48,063 nucleotides of DNA from Micromonospora maritima (GCF_902825405.1 NZ_CADEAU010000004.1:1-48063); one strand, 5' to 3'; positions 14,966 to 23,944 are shown, numbered from the stretch's first letter. The notes: generated from the letters alone by a model not told the origin. Program-made: numbers and translations.

Positions 14966-16158
14966 CAGATGGTCTCCAATCGGTCGAGCCTGCGGGCCAG
15001 ATCACGGGTGGTACGCAGCCACAACGGATCAGCCGACGCTTCCTGGGTGCCGACCAGCGCCGTAACCGTCTCCCCCGCCTCCGGGGTCACCTGCAAATGC
15101 ACCGACCGGACGACGTCGGCGACCTCCACCCCGAACCCCAGCTCGATCGACACCCGGTCGCCGAGCTGGTAGTGCACGCCGTACCGCTGGTCCGTGGTGT
15201 CGACGGTCACCGACGACAACCGGGCGGTCGCCGCCTCCGTGACCAGCGCCGCATCACCGGCCTGATCCAGCTCCGTTGTGCTGCTGGTGGTGTCGTCTGA
15301 CTGCCGCTGGTCGACGAACGTTTCCATCCGCTCGTAGTGGGTCACCGCCGCCGTGTCGGTGCGCTCCACGATCACCCGCGACGTGCCGACGTCCTTCCCG
15401 CCGACGACCGCCACGGTGGCGGTCGGCAGGGCCGGCTCGTAGGTGTAGGCGCGCAGGTTGCCCAGGCCGCGGGAGAACCGCACCGTCCCGGCCAGGTTCT
15501 GCGGCTGGTAGACGTCGAACAGGATCTGCGATCCGGACTGCCGGGTGCGGAACCCCAACCCACCACCGGCGAGGGCCGCGGCGCGCAGCGCGTCGTTGAG
15601 CGGCTCGAACCGGGTCCCGAACTTGACCACCGAGCCGAGCCCAGCGCCGGCGCCGAGCGCCAGCTGCGGGATCCGCCTCGCGGTCAACGCGCCCGGGCCA
15701 GCGTTGAGATTCACCAGAGAGCGGATGATGTCGCCGGCCTCGTCGGTGGCCGTCCACCGCGCCGACGCTGTCTGCGCTGTCGCCGCCGCCGACGGTGTCG
15801 GGTAGGTGATCCGGGCGGCGAGGCGCGCGAGGTCGTCGGCGAACCGCACTGTGATCGTGCCCGGCCCGGAGTTCTGCCCGTCGACCGACCACTCCTCCGC
15901 GCCCGGCTGCTCGATCGGACCCGCGCAGAAGATCACCCCGTCGCGGATCACGACCACCCGGCGCAGCCCGTCCACCTCCGTGCCCGCGACCTGGGCGTGC
16001 AGGGCATCCGACGCCGGGGCGGTGAACGACCCGCTGGCCGGCTCGTTGAACCGCAACGTCACATCCAGGCTGGTCCAGTTGGTGATCGGGTCCCCGACCA
16101 GGTTCAGGTTCCGGTCGGTGACCAGAATCGCGATCCCGTCCGGTGTCATCAGAGGCAT
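14965..16158 (-). CDS. Gp37-like (ReqiPepy6) siphovirus tail protein
   Basis: A 397-aa protein. It begins MPLMTPDGIAILVTDRNLN, continues WTSLDVTLRFNEPASGSFT and VVVIRDGVIFCAGPIEQPG, and has VNLNAGPGALTARRIP and GLGFRTRQSG further on, a pattern typical of the ReqiPepy6 Gp37-like family in siphoviruses of Gram-positive bacteria. These proteins sit below the distal tail protein and form the tail-tip hub. It starts 4 nt after the distal tail gene and overlaps the next gene. Confidence 0.8.
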   Translation of the reverse strand: MPLMTPDGIAILVTDRNLNLVGDPITNWTSLDVTLRFNEPASGSFTAPASDALHAQVAGTEVDGLRRVVVIRDGVIFCAGPIEQPGAEEWSVDGQNSGPGTITVRFADDLARLAARITYPTPSAAATAQTASARWTATDEAGDIIRSLVNLNAGPGALTARRIPQLALGAGAGLGSVVKFGTRFEPLNDALRAAALAGGGLGFRTRQSGSQILFDVYQPQNLAGTVRFSRGLGNLRAYTYEPALPTATVAVVGGKDVGTSRVIVERTDTAAVTHYERMETFVDQRQSDDTTSSTTELDQAGDAALVTEAATARLSSVTVDTTDQRYGVHYQLGDRVSIELGFGVEVADVVRSVHLQVTPEAGETVTALVGTQEASADPLWLRTTRDLARRLDRLETI

Positions 16159-16161
16159 CCG

Positions 16162-17094
16162 CTACGCCGTTTCGTATCGAGGGACGTAGGACAGAACCAC
16201 CCGGGTCGCCGAGGTTGCCCCGGTCACCGCGAACGTCACGTCGTTGCTGCCTGGCTGCAAACCCCACATCACGGCGCCGGGCCAGTTGAGGTTCCCGGTC
16301 CAGTTCTCACCCGCCGGGCCTCGGACCTGCGCCGTCTCCGTGGTGATCGTGGCGGTCTGGCCGGCCGTGAGCGTCGCCGTCAGGGTGAACGCCCTGCCGG
16401 TGGTGTTGTTCGTCGCCGTGATCGCCGTCGCCGGGCCGGTGATCGACCACACCGGCCACGCCTCCACGTCACCGGCGTTCGTCGCCGTCGTCGCACCGAG
16501 AACACTCGACGGGCTGACCGTCATGTACGGGTTCAGGTACGACGCGCCGGTGGCCTGCTGATACGGCAGGGACACCGGCTGCGTCGACCGCCAGTACGGG
16601 TCCTCACAGAACAGCGACAGCACCACCTGCTCGTGCAGGAACCCCCAGCCCGGCTCCCCGGTGAACCCGCCGTCGTAGTAGGCGCGGATCTCACGTGCGG
16701 TGCCGTCGGGGCGCATCACCCGCAACGTGCCCGGCCCGAGACGCCGCGTCGAGGTGAACGCCGACGCGAGCATCCGGTACATGGCGACCAGCTCCAGGTG
16801 CGAGTTCGCCGACATGAACAGCGGCCACGTGATCGGGCGGGCCTGCGGCTGAATGTGCCGCACCCGCACCCCGCCACGCGGGTGCGGGTCGCTGACCAAC
16901 TCCACCGGCGCCGCGCCGAGCCCGGCCCGCCCACGAGGGGTGAACCAGCCCAGGCTTGGCGCGTCCAGCGGGATCTCCCGCCCGTCGGGGGTGATCCACG
17001 AGTAGCGGGGGATCCGGGTGTCGGTGTCCGTGGTGATGACCCTGGGCGGGGTGTCCGGCTCGACCACCACCACCGGGGGGACCAGAAGCGGCAT
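16162..17094 (-). CDS. distal tail protein (Dit)
   Basis: A 310-aa protein. The N-terminal half (RYSWITPDGREIPLDAP, GWFTPRGRAGLGAAPVEL, PITWPLFMSANSHLELVAMY, FCEDPYWRS) is the belt-forming domain of siphovirus distal tail proteins. The C-terminal half (~195-305) is a beta-sandwich of galectin or carbohydrate-binding type (VEAWPVWSITGP, NWTGNLNWPGAVMWGLQPG). The start overlaps the tape-measure stop (TAAATG). Dit forms the hexameric ring between tail tube and tip. Confidence 0.82.
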   Translation of the reverse strand: MPLLVPPVVVVEPDTPPRVITTDTDTRIPRYSWITPDGREIPLDAPSLGWFTPRGRAGLGAAPVELVSDPHPRGGVRVRHIQPQARPITWPLFMSANSHLELVAMYRMLASAFTSTRRLGPGTLRVMRPDGTAREIRAYYDGGFTGEPGWGFLHEQVVLSLFCEDPYWRSTQPVSLPYQQATGASYLNPYMTVSPSSVLGATTATNAGDVEAWPVWSITGPATAITATNNTTGRAFTLTATLTAGQTATITTETAQVRGPAGENWTGNLNWPGAVMWGLQPGSNDVTFAVTGATSATRVVLSYVPRYETA

Positions 17095-20067
17095 TTAGCG
17101 CCTCCTCCCTGCCCTGGCTTGCAGTGCCTGCCTGTGCAAGACGGCCTCCACCGAGGCCACCGTCGCCCGCTCGTTGTGCAGGTGGATGTGCGTCTCCCCG
17201 CCGCTGCCGGCGAGGACGTCGAGGTCGGCCGGGTGCAGTCGCAACCTCGCCTCACCGTTCGGCGCACCGAAGATCGGCTCACGGCGGCCTGTGAAGTTCG
17301 GCACGATGTTGTAGCCCGGGCGCAGCACCCGCAGCCCGCCGTCGTCCATCGCCGCGTGGATGTGCGCGTTCCCGCCCGCGAAGTTGTGCTGCTGCCACAC
17401 CGCTCCCGTGTAGGTGTGCGGGCGGCCGTTGAGCAGGTTCAGGTCCTGCCACGGCGTGATCAGCTCGCGCACCCGCGAACCGAACGTGGCGTGGATGTAC
17501 TCCGCCCACGCCCGCACCGGCGCGATGTCGACGGCCCGCCCCGACGCGTGATACGACGTGTTGCCCGTGAGCGTCGTCGCCCCAGGCCGCAGCCCGGAGA
17601 TCAGCGGCACGTTCCCGAACCGGGACCGCAGCGACCCCAGCACGGCGAGGATCCCCGACCGCAGCCCACCCGCCCCGACAGACCCGCCGCCACCGGAGCC
17701 GAAGAACTCACCGACCAGCCGCTGCACCTTCTCCAGCGCCAGGTCCTTCATCCGGCCCGCCGCGCCGGTCACCGTCGCCGCCAGCGGGTTCCGACCGAAC
17801 CGGGCGGCGATGCGCCCCAACCCCAGCCGGTTCGTCAACCACTTGCCCGGCCCGGCGAGCAGCGACCCGAACCCGTCGCCGACGCCCCGGCCGTCGCCGT
17901 AGCCGTCGCCGAGGTGGTCGGCGTTGTCCCGGCCGGTGCCCGTGCGGGCCGACTTCGACGGGCTACTACCGCCGCCGCCCCAGCGGATCTCCGGGATGCG
18001 GTCCTTCACACCGACCTTGCTGGCCAGCCAGTTGATCGACCCGATGATGCCCTTGTTGAGCACCTGGTCGACGACGAAGCGCACCGGCGCCGACGCCGCC
18101 TCCTTCACCTTGTTCCAGGCGGCGGCGATAGCACCGACCCCGGTGCGGAACGCCGGCGCGACGGTCTTGGAGATGAACGAACCGAGCGCCGAGAACACCG
18201 GCTTGATCCGCTTGTTCCACGCGTCCGAGATGCTGCCCACCACCGCGGCGAACACCGGCTTGACCACGTTGTTGTACAGGAACCGGATCACCGGGAACAC
18301 CACGGTGGTCAGGTACATGCGCAGCGCCGCCAACGCGATCTGGATGACCACCCAGGCGGCCTTGACCGCCCACGAGATTCCCGCCCAGGCCGGCTTGAAC
18401 ACGTTGTTCCACAGGAACATCACGTACGGGGTGACGACGTTCTTGAAGTACCAGACCAGCGCCGACACGGCCGGCTTGATGATGCTGTTCCAGGCGTACG
18501 ACACCGCCACCTGGATGCCCTTCCAGGCGCCCTGCACGATGTTCCGGAACGTCTCCGACTTCTGGTAGGCCACCACCAGCGCGGCGCCGAGCGCCACCAA
18601 CCCGATGATGATCAGACCGATCGGGTTCGCCGCCAACGCCGCGTTGATGATCCACTGAACGGCAGCCCACGCCTTCGTCACCGCCGACACGATCCGGATC
18701 TGCGTGATCCACGCGACCAGCCCACCGGCGGCCTGCACCGCCAGCACAGCGGCGTGGGCCTGCGTCACCAGCAGCAAACCACCCATCGTCGCCGCCAGGG
18801 CCTTCGCGACCGTCTCGTGCTCCCGGAACCAGCCCACCACCGCCAGCGTCGCCCCACCGAGCCGCTCCAGCGCACCCTTCACCCGGTCCCCGGCGCCAGC
18901 CACCCGGCCCATGAAGTCCTCGTTGCTGCGCAGCTTGTCGACCAGGTCCGTGGCCCGCGGCAGCACCTCACCACCGATGACGTTCACGAACCCGGACTGG
19001 AGGCTGCGGATGAACCCCTGGATCCGCGACTGGTCGGACTGGTCTGCGATGCCCTTCGTGGCACCGGCGACCTTCCCAAGGCCGTCGGTGGCCGCCGAGA
19101 CGTCCAGCCGCTTGAACGCGTCGCCGAGGTCTTCCCACTGCGTGCCGAACAGGGCCACACCGATACGGTTTCGCTCCAGCGGGTCCTTGGTCTTGTTCAG
19201 CTCCGACACGACCAGCCCGAACGCGGCCTTCGCCGCCGGCCCGCCCGCCGCGAGGTCGACCGCCATGCCCTTGGCGTCCATGCCCAGGGCCTTGAACGCC
19301 TCCTTGGTCGACTTGCTGCCGTCGATGGCCCGGATCGAGAATTCCTTGATCGCATCCGCGGCCAAGTCGCTGTTGCGGGCACCGCCGGCCAGCAGCTGGT
19401 TGATGACCCCCAGCGCCGCCGGCCCATCCAACCCGAGCTTGCGGAACTGCACGCTGTACTCGGTGAACGTGTCGAGCAGGTCGCCGCCCTTGTCGGCGCC
19501 CGACTGCAAGCCCTTGGTGATGATGTCCAGCGCGGCCTGCGCGTTCGGGGCCAGCCCGGCGCGCAGCATCGACGACACCGCGGCGGTGACCCCACCGACG
19601 TCCTGGTCGAACACCCGCGCGATGTCCAGCGCGCCGGCGGCGATGTCCTTCAGCACCGGCACCGACGCGTTGCGCAGCGACGGCACCGCCTGTACCACCT
19701 TCGCGATGGCGTCGTTGACGGTGCCCATGCTGTCGCCGTAGTTCTTCGCGTACAGCTCACCGGCGGCCTTGCCCAGCTTCGCCGAATCCGCAGCGGTCAG
19801 GTTCAACTGCGCGCGGAGCCGGTCGTTGGCCGCACCCACATCCAGCGCCCCGCTGATCGCCCCCGAAAGCGCCGTGCCGATACCCGCCGCCGCGAACGCC
19901 GCCGTCACCGCGGTGGCCATCCGCCGGCCGAACGACTCCCCGGCCTCCTCACCGGCCGCCGCAGCAGCCGACGACGCGTCGATACGCCGGATCCGCTTGT
20001 TCAGCTCCGGCTCGAACCGGTCGGTCTTCGGCATCACCTCGACGTACGCGGTCCGCAGGACGGTCAC
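17095..20067 (-). CDS. tape measure protein with C-terminal M15-type peptidase domain
   Basis: A 990-aa protein that sets tail length. After an N-terminal helix, a hydrophobic segment (~55-80) is followed by the phage tail tape-measure core (~85-340) and several hydrophobic stretches (~395-520: ALAATMGGLLLVTQAHAAVL, PIGLIIIGLVALGAALVVAY) for membrane passage. Five related Trp-containing units (WKGIQVAVSYAWNSI, FKPAWAGISWAVKAAW) fill ~540-680. Residues ~830-910 resemble a zinc DD-carboxypeptidase: SYHASGRAVDIAP and NAHIH supply H/D and HxH. This would cut peptidoglycan at infection. GTG 20067 overlaps the preceding stop. Confidence 0.87.
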   Translation of the reverse strand: MTVLRTAYVEVMPKTDRFEPELNKRIRRIDASSAAAAAGEEAGESFGRRMATAVTAAFAAAGIGTALSGAISGALDVGAANDRLRAQLNLTAADSAKLGKAAGELYAKNYGDSMGTVNDAIAKVVQAVPSLRNASVPVLKDIAAGALDIARVFDQDVGGVTAAVSSMLRAGLAPNAQAALDIITKGLQSGADKGGDLLDTFTEYSVQFRKLGLDGPAALGVINQLLAGGARNSDLAADAIKEFSIRAIDGSKSTKEAFKALGMDAKGMAVDLAAGGPAAKAAFGLVVSELNKTKDPLERNRIGVALFGTQWEDLGDAFKRLDVSAATDGLGKVAGATKGIADQSDQSRIQGFIRSLQSGFVNVIGGEVLPRATDLVDKLRSNEDFMGRVAGAGDRVKGALERLGGATLAVVGWFREHETVAKALAATMGGLLLVTQAHAAVLAVQAAGGLVAWITQIRIVSAVTKAWAAVQWIINAALAANPIGLIIIGLVALGAALVVAYQKSETFRNIVQGAWKGIQVAVSYAWNSIIKPAVSALVWYFKNVVTPYVMFLWNNVFKPAWAGISWAVKAAWVVIQIALAALRMYLTTVVFPVIRFLYNNVVKPVFAAVVGSISDAWNKRIKPVFSALGSFISKTVAPAFRTGVGAIAAAWNKVKEAASAPVRFVVDQVLNKGIIGSINWLASKVGVKDRIPEIRWGGGGSSPSKSARTGTGRDNADHLGDGYGDGRGVGDGFGSLLAGPGKWLTNRLGLGRIAARFGRNPLAATVTGAAGRMKDLALEKVQRLVGEFFGSGGGGSVGAGGLRSGILAVLGSLRSRFGNVPLISGLRPGATTLTGNTSYHASGRAVDIAPVRAWAEYIHATFGSRVRELITPWQDLNLLNGRPHTYTGAVWQQHNFAGGNAHIHAAMDDGGLRVLRPGYNIVPNFTGRREPIFGAPNGEARLRLHPADLDVLAGSGGETHIHLHNERATVASVEAVLHRQALQARAGRRR

Positions 20068-20411
20068 GACCTACCCCCGCCCCGCGGCGCGACCGCGCCG
20101 TTCTTCACCGCCGCCGGCACCAGATGCGGCTTCGGGTCGTGGTCCTCACCGCCGGCCTCGACCAGCCACCCGTACCAGGCCGCCGGACCCCAGCCGACAA
20201 GGAACGTCACCGACCGCGCCTGCCGGTCGTACACCCGCTCCACCTGGATGTTGCGGCGCAGCGTCCCGGTCTCCTTCGGCGCCAGGCGGCGGGCGTCCCG
20301 CCGGATCGCGTTCGCGACCTGCCGGACCTGCTTCGCCACCTCCGGAATCTGGGAGATGGCGGCGAGGACCTCGGGGCGCATGCGCCCACGGTCAGCCAGC
20401 ATCGCCGCCAC
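20064..20411 (-). CDS. HK97 gp10-like protein
   Basis: A 115-aa protein: helical N-terminus (RPEVLAAISQIPEVAKQVRQ), then ARRLAPKETGTLRRNIQVERVY, a motif common in HK97 gp10-type tail-completion proteins (A..aP.dTG.Lr.si), then VGWGPAAWYGWLVEAGG and a C-terminal PHLVPAA. It lies unusually between the tail chaperone and the tape measure rather than next to the tail terminator. Likely a head-tail joining or tail-completion factor. Confidence 0.7.
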   Translation of the reverse strand: MAAMLADRGRMRPEVLAAISQIPEVAKQVRQVANAIRRDARRLAPKETGTLRRNIQVERVYDRQARSVTFLVGWGPAAWYGWLVEAGGEDHDPKPHLVPAAVKNGAVAPRGGGRS

Positions 20412-20419
20412 CCCCTGAT

Positions 20420-21117
20420 TCAGATGTCACCCGCCCGGATCGCCTGCTCCCGCGCCCGCAGCCGCTCCTCCTCCGCCCGGTCGGCGGCGGTCAGCGGCGC
20501 GGACAGCCACCGGTCCAACCCGAGGAACCCGCACCCGTCCGCGCACCGGTCGGCCGTGCACTTCTCCCCGTGCTCCTGCTGCTCCCGCAGGTGCACGAAC
20601 ACCAGATTCAGCAGCAGCCGCGACGACAGCCGGTTCAGCCAGCCAACACCTGGTCGACCGGGGTCATGCCCGGCCAGACCGGGGGTACGGAGGACGAGGA
20701 CCTCGAAGGCGTCGAAGTTGGCAGCGGCCCACCAGCAGAGGCGGGCCGCTGCTCGGTAGGGCGTCCACCCTGCAACTCGAACAGGGCCATCGCGAGCCGG
20801 ATCAGTTCTTCCAACGGCACCGAGTGGCTCACGGCGAGCCGGTAGAACCGCTGGAACTCCGACGGGTCCGCCGGCCGGGTCTCCCCGTCGACCTCCCGCT
20901 CCGGCACCGTCAGGGAGCAGCGCACGGCCTCCCACAGGGCCGCCATGCCTTCCGTCTGCTCGATCTTCTCGCTGGCCGCCGCGCCGAGCTGAAGCATCAG
21001 CATCGGCGGGATCTCGCCCTTGACCTCGAACCGCTCGCCGCAGAACTCGAACGTGTCCGGGTCGGTGTAGGCGCGCGCCTCCCGCTGCGCGGCACCGAAC
21101 GTGCCGAGGTGCGCCAT
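20420..21117 (-). CDS. tail assembly chaperone GT, predicted -1 frameshift product
   Basis: A second frame overlaps the end of the 160-aa G protein and continues 215 bases past its stop. It encodes a credible helical C-terminus (GWLNRLSSRLLLNLVFVHL, then a Cys pair, GLDRWLSAPLTAADRAEEER). It has no good start of its own, and total length from 21117 requires exactly a -1 shift. The best slip candidate is the C-run in GTACCCCCGG (complement of 20681-20685). In lambda-like tails, G and GT chaperone the tape measure, the gene downstream. The exact slip site is unproven. Confidence 0.65.
20635..21117 (-). CDS. tail assembly chaperone G
   Basis: A 160-aa protein. The N-terminal part (YTDPDTFEFCGERFEVKGE, PPMLMLQLGAAASEK, ALWEAVRCSLTVPE, FYRLAVSHSVPLEELIRL) is the conserved fold of actinophage tail assembly chaperones. 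The Ser/Pro-rich C-terminus (GRPTEQRPASAGG to MTPVDQVLAG) is also typical. It follows the major tail gene and is the non-shifted product of the G/GT pair, expected in excess over GT. Confidence 0.8.
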   Translation of the reverse strand: MAHLGTFGAAQREARAYTDPDTFEFCGERFEVKGEIPPMLMLQLGAAASEKIEQTEGMAALWEAVRCSLTVPEREVDGETRPADPSEFQRFYRLAVSHSVPLEELIRLAMALFELQGGRPTEQRPASAGGPLPTSTPSRSSSSVPPVWPGMTPVDQVLAG

Positions 21118-21120
21118 CCG

Positions 21121-21714
21121 TCACACCCCCTGCGCGAGCGGGCCGGACGTCCACCGCTTGTACGGGGTGGTCAGCACCGCCGGGTCGGGCAGCTCCACCG
21201 CGAACTCACACGGCAGGCCCGCCTTCGTCTCGTACGTGCCGCGCGCCACCTCGACCGAGCCGACGTTGAACACCTGCGGCCAGACGATGACCTCGTCGTC
21301 CTCCAGCGACTGGAACGCCAGCATCACCCGCACCTCGGCGCCGACCAGCGGCGGGACGTACGTGTTCAGCTTCGTCGCGCCTGTGCCGGAGGTGGTGATC
21401 GTGCCGCCGTTCATGGCGAGCTTCCAGTTCAGGTCCGACAGGTGGTTCATGGTGAACGCCACCCGGCCGGTCTTCCCGGTGGTGACGGTCCGCACCGGGT
21501 AGAGGCTCTCGGCGACGGTGATGTCGGAGGTGTCCGTCGACTCGGTGTACGTCATGCCCTCGTCGGTCGCGCCGACGTCCAGCCAGTTCGTCCACGTCCC
21601 CGTGATCTTGCTGGTGGCGGCGGTGAACGTCGGGATCGTCGTGCCGAGCGGCGCGTACCGGATGATGCCCGGCCCGGTCTTGATCTGCCCGGGGGCGATC
21701 GTGTTGGTGGCCAT
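21121..21714 (-). CDS. major tail tube protein
   Basis: A 197-aa protein beginning MATNTIAPGQIKTGPGIIRY and continuing LGTTIPTF, TNWLDVGATDEGMTYTE, YPVRTVTTGKTGRVAFTM and EVARGTYETKAGLPCEFAVE, the beta-sandwich pattern of siphovirus tube proteins. It stacks as hexameric rings to form the tail. Its position, directly before the tail chaperone pair and after the tail terminator, is canonical. Confidence 0.85.
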   Translation of the reverse strand: MATNTIAPGQIKTGPGIIRYAPLGTTIPTFTAATSKITGTWTNWLDVGATDEGMTYTESTDTSDITVAESLYPVRTVTTGKTGRVAFTMNHLSDLNWKLAMNGGTITTSGTGATKLNTYVPPLVGAEVRVMLAFQSLEDDEVIVWPQVFNVGSVEVARGTYETKAGLPCEFAVELPDPAVLTTPYKRWTSGPLAQGV

Positions 21715-21717
21715 GGC

Positions 21718-21948
21718 TCAGCCCTCCTTGCTGCTCTTGGCGACCGTGGTGGCCTTCGCCGGCGAAGAATCACCGGTCACGTCGGCGGTCGCCTGCTGGG
21801 CGGCCTTGGTACCGGCTCCGGACACGTAGTCCTGCCAGCCGTTGGACTCGACGAGGTCGGCCGGTACCGTCTGCCCCTTGCGGAAGGCGTAGACGCCGCG
21901 GCCCGGCTCGCCGAACTCGATGTCGCTGGTCGCGACGAACTCGCTCAC
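21718..21948 (-). CDS. small hypothetical tail-region protein
   Basis: A 76-aa protein from a GTG overlapping the upstream stop (GTGA). The N-terminal ~45 residues (FGEPGRGVYAFRKGQTVPADLV) form a short SH3-like beta domain, followed by an Ala/Ser/Lys-rich disordered tail. Small genes of this type frequently sit between the tail terminator and major tail protein in actinophages. No function is assigned; a minor virion protein or assembly factor is plausible. Confidence 0.65.
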   Translation of the reverse strand: MSEFVATSDIEFGEPGRGVYAFRKGQTVPADLVESNGWQDYVSGAGTKAAQQATADVTGDSSPAKATTVAKSSKEG

Positions 21949-22334
21949 GATGCCTCCGGGAAGACGTTGAAACTTGCCTGGGTGATCACCCTGGGCCTGG
22001 CGGACGTGTCGTCCGGGGACCAGAGCATGGAAACCGGGATGGACAGGCCGGTGACCCGACCGCCCACGATGGGGCCGAGGAACCCCCACAGCGCCGCCTC
22101 GCCCGCTCGGGCCAGCGCCTTGGTCTGCGATTCGGTGCCGCCCCACCACTCCACCTGGTACTCGGGGAAGCCCTCCCACGGCCACGGCTGGGTACCGCCG
22201 AGGCTGCTGATCCTCACCGCCGGGCTGGTGCCCGCGGCGAGTTTGGTCCCCACCCGACCCCCGTGCAGCGGGACGAGGGTCGGGTGGGAGTTCAGGTAGT
22301 CGACGAGCGCCTGGTCGACGTCAGGTAGCGGCAT
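21945..22334 (-). CDS. tail terminator / tail-completion protein
   Basis: A 129-aa protein with VDQALVDYLNSHPTLVPL, SPAVRISSLGG, PEYQVEWWGGTESQTKALARA and VITQASFNVFPE. The alternation of a helix, a four-stranded sheet and a central helix matches siphovirus tail terminator proteins (gpU-like). They cap the tube and join it to the head. It overlaps the 76-aa gene and follows the head-closure gene by 1 nt, the canonical order. Confidence 0.72.
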   Translation of the reverse strand: MPLPDVDQALVDYLNSHPTLVPLHGGRVGTKLAAGTSPAVRISSLGGTQPWPWEGFPEYQVEWWGGTESQTKALARAGEAALWGFLGPIVGGRVTGLSIPVSMLWSPDDTSARPRVITQASFNVFPEAS

Positions 22335-22335
22335 G

Positions 22336-22668
22336 TCAGGCCCCCTGCTCGACGCGCATCAGCACCGCCTCCAGGTGGTGCAGCACGTTGCGGCGTTTCC
22401 ACCGCTCCACGTCGCCGTCGATCTCGTAGGTGGCGCCGTCCCACACCACCCGGTCCGTCGCGACCAGGTCGGCGGACGGGCCGACGATGAGCCGCCACCG
22501 GGTGACGGTCTGCTGCTGGTTGACCACGTCCTCAGTGCTGGAGACCGGCTGCACTTCCGCCGGCCACGTCGCCTGCTCCGGGTTGTCCCAGTCGCGTTCC
22601 TCGTTGCCGTACGGGCCTTCCGCCAGCGGCGCCCGCAACCGTGTGACCTGGTCGTGCAGGATCACCAC
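22336..22668 (-). CDS. head closure / stopper protein
   Basis: A 110-aa protein with ILHDQVTRLRAPLAEGPYGNEERDWDNPEQ and TWPAEVQPVSSTEDVVNQQQTVTRWRLIV split over a beta barrel, then VVWDGATYEIDGDVERW. This barrel with an N-terminal DPYGN-type loop is typical of head-tail stopper proteins of HK97/SPP1-type phages. It seals the DNA-filled head before tail joining, and lies between a repeat protein and the tail terminator. Confidence 0.72.
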   Translation of the reverse strand: MVILHDQVTRLRAPLAEGPYGNEERDWDNPEQATWPAEVQPVSSTEDVVNQQQTVTRWRLIVGPSADLVATDRVVWDGATYEIDGDVERWKRRNVLHHLEAVLMRVEQGA

Positions 22669-22678
22669 GACCCCCTCC

Positions 22679-23944
22679 TCACGGTCTCGTCACCACACCT
22701 CCGGAGGGTCGCGCCAGCACAGCCGCAGGCCGGGCCACCGCCCCGGCGTCGGGGCGTGGCACCCTCAGGCCCGGCATCGACACACCGGCCGCGCCGACGA
22801 ACACCGGTACGTCGAGCCCGTCCGGGGACACCTCACCGGCCCACACCACGGCCGGGACACCCACCTCGACAGGCACCACCACACCGGCCGGGTTGAGGAT
22901 CGCGCCGAGCAGCACCGGATCACCCAGCACCACCGGCGCAGACACACCATCGGGGGCGACCGCCCCTGACCAGCCCACCGCCGGCCCGCCGGTCACCACC
23001 GCCACCGACAGGCCATCCGGCGCCGACACAGCCGACCAACCGGCCGCCGGCGCTCCCACAGCAGCCGAAACAGACACGCCGTCAGGGGCCACTGAGAGCG
23101 CCCAGGAGACGCCAGGAGACCCCAACGCCACCGGAGCAGACACCCCGCCCGGGGAGACGCTCAGAGAACCGTCCACGGCCGGTGAGCCAACCGAGGTCGG
23201 GACCGCCACGCCGCCCGGTGCGGTGACCAGGGTGCCGTCCACCCCAGGCGCACCGACAGCCACCGGCGCCGACATACCGTCGGGGGCGACCGTCGCGTCC
23301 ACCGACGCCGCCGCCAACTCCACCAGCACGCCGATCATCGACCCGGTCACATCCGAGCCGACACCCTCACCGCCGTACGCGCCAGCCGAACCAATCAGCC
23401 GGTACGCGGCACCCATCCGCACGTTCGCCGAACTGGTCACCCGCGACGTCGCCTGATCGACCACCTCGGTGTACGCGGCGTTCGGCGACAGGTTCGTCGG
23501 GATCGTCCCCGACGCCACCCGCACATGCGCCACCGCCGCCAACGCCGACCCGGCACCCACACCCGACAGCGTCGGCAACGTCACCGACGTGCCTGACGCG
23601 GTCGCCGTGGCGGCCTGAGCCACCGACGACGCATCCCGGAAGACGACGATCTCCCAGCCGCCCGTCACCGACCCGTTGTTGCTGATCGTCGGCGCGCTGT
23701 CCCCCGCCTGCAACACCCGCGACCAGCCGTACATGCGGCTCGCGGAGCCCTCCGTCACCGGCCACGAACCGGGCAGCGCCGTCCACCCGGCCGGGGTGGA
23801 CATGTTCAGCGTGCCGCCCGACACGTGCCCGACCAGCACCGCGACGTCGCCCGCCGCCCAACCCGCAGGCAGGGACGTCGCGAAAGACGTGCTCGTAGCG
23901 GACCCGGTGTTACCTGAGGTGGCACCGACGTAGGAGACCGCCAC
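22679..23944 (-). CDS. virion surface protein with eight ~21-aa beta repeats
   Basis: A 421-aa protein. Residues 1-210 form a beta-rich domain (LPAGWAAGDVAVLVGHVSG, TPAGWTALPG, RMYGWSRVLQAGDSAPTIS, GGWEIVVFRDAS) with the same pattern as the C-terminal domain of the tail protein at 11561. Residues ~213-385 are eight tandem units of 21-22 residues with consensus V-APDGVSAPVALGSPGV-W. A basic Pro-rich end follows. Its place among head-tail connector genes suggests a decoration or neck appendage protein, possibly binding carbohydrate. Function is inferred; no enzymatic residues are evident. Confidence 0.68.
   Translation of the reverse strand: MAVSYVGATSGNTGSATSTSFATSLPAGWAAGDVAVLVGHVSGGTLNMSTPAGWTALPGSWPVTEGSASRMYGWSRVLQAGDSAPTISNNGSVTGGWEIVVFRDASSVAQAATATASGTSVTLPTLSGVGAGSALAAVAHVRVASGTIPTNLSPNAAYTEVVDQATSRVTSSANVRMGAAYRLIGSAGAYGGEGVGSDVTGSMIGVLVELAAASVDATVAPDGMSAPVAVGAPGVDGTLVTAPGGVAVPTSVGSPAVDGSLSVSPGGVSAPVALGSPGVSWALSVAPDGVSVSAAVGAPAAGWSAVSAPDGLSVAVVTGGPAVGWSGAVAPDGVSAPVVLGDPVLLGAILNPAGVVVPVEVGVPAVVWAGEVSPDGLDVPVFVGAAGVSMPGLRVPRPDAGAVARPAAVLARPSGGVVTRP

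Noticed and set aside
15337-20418. Very long plus-strand open frame across the tail genes (1693 codons)
   Set aside because: It runs antisense to a full set of recognisable tail genes and its translation is Arg/His/Pro-rich without domain features, as expected of a shadow frame in high-GC DNA.
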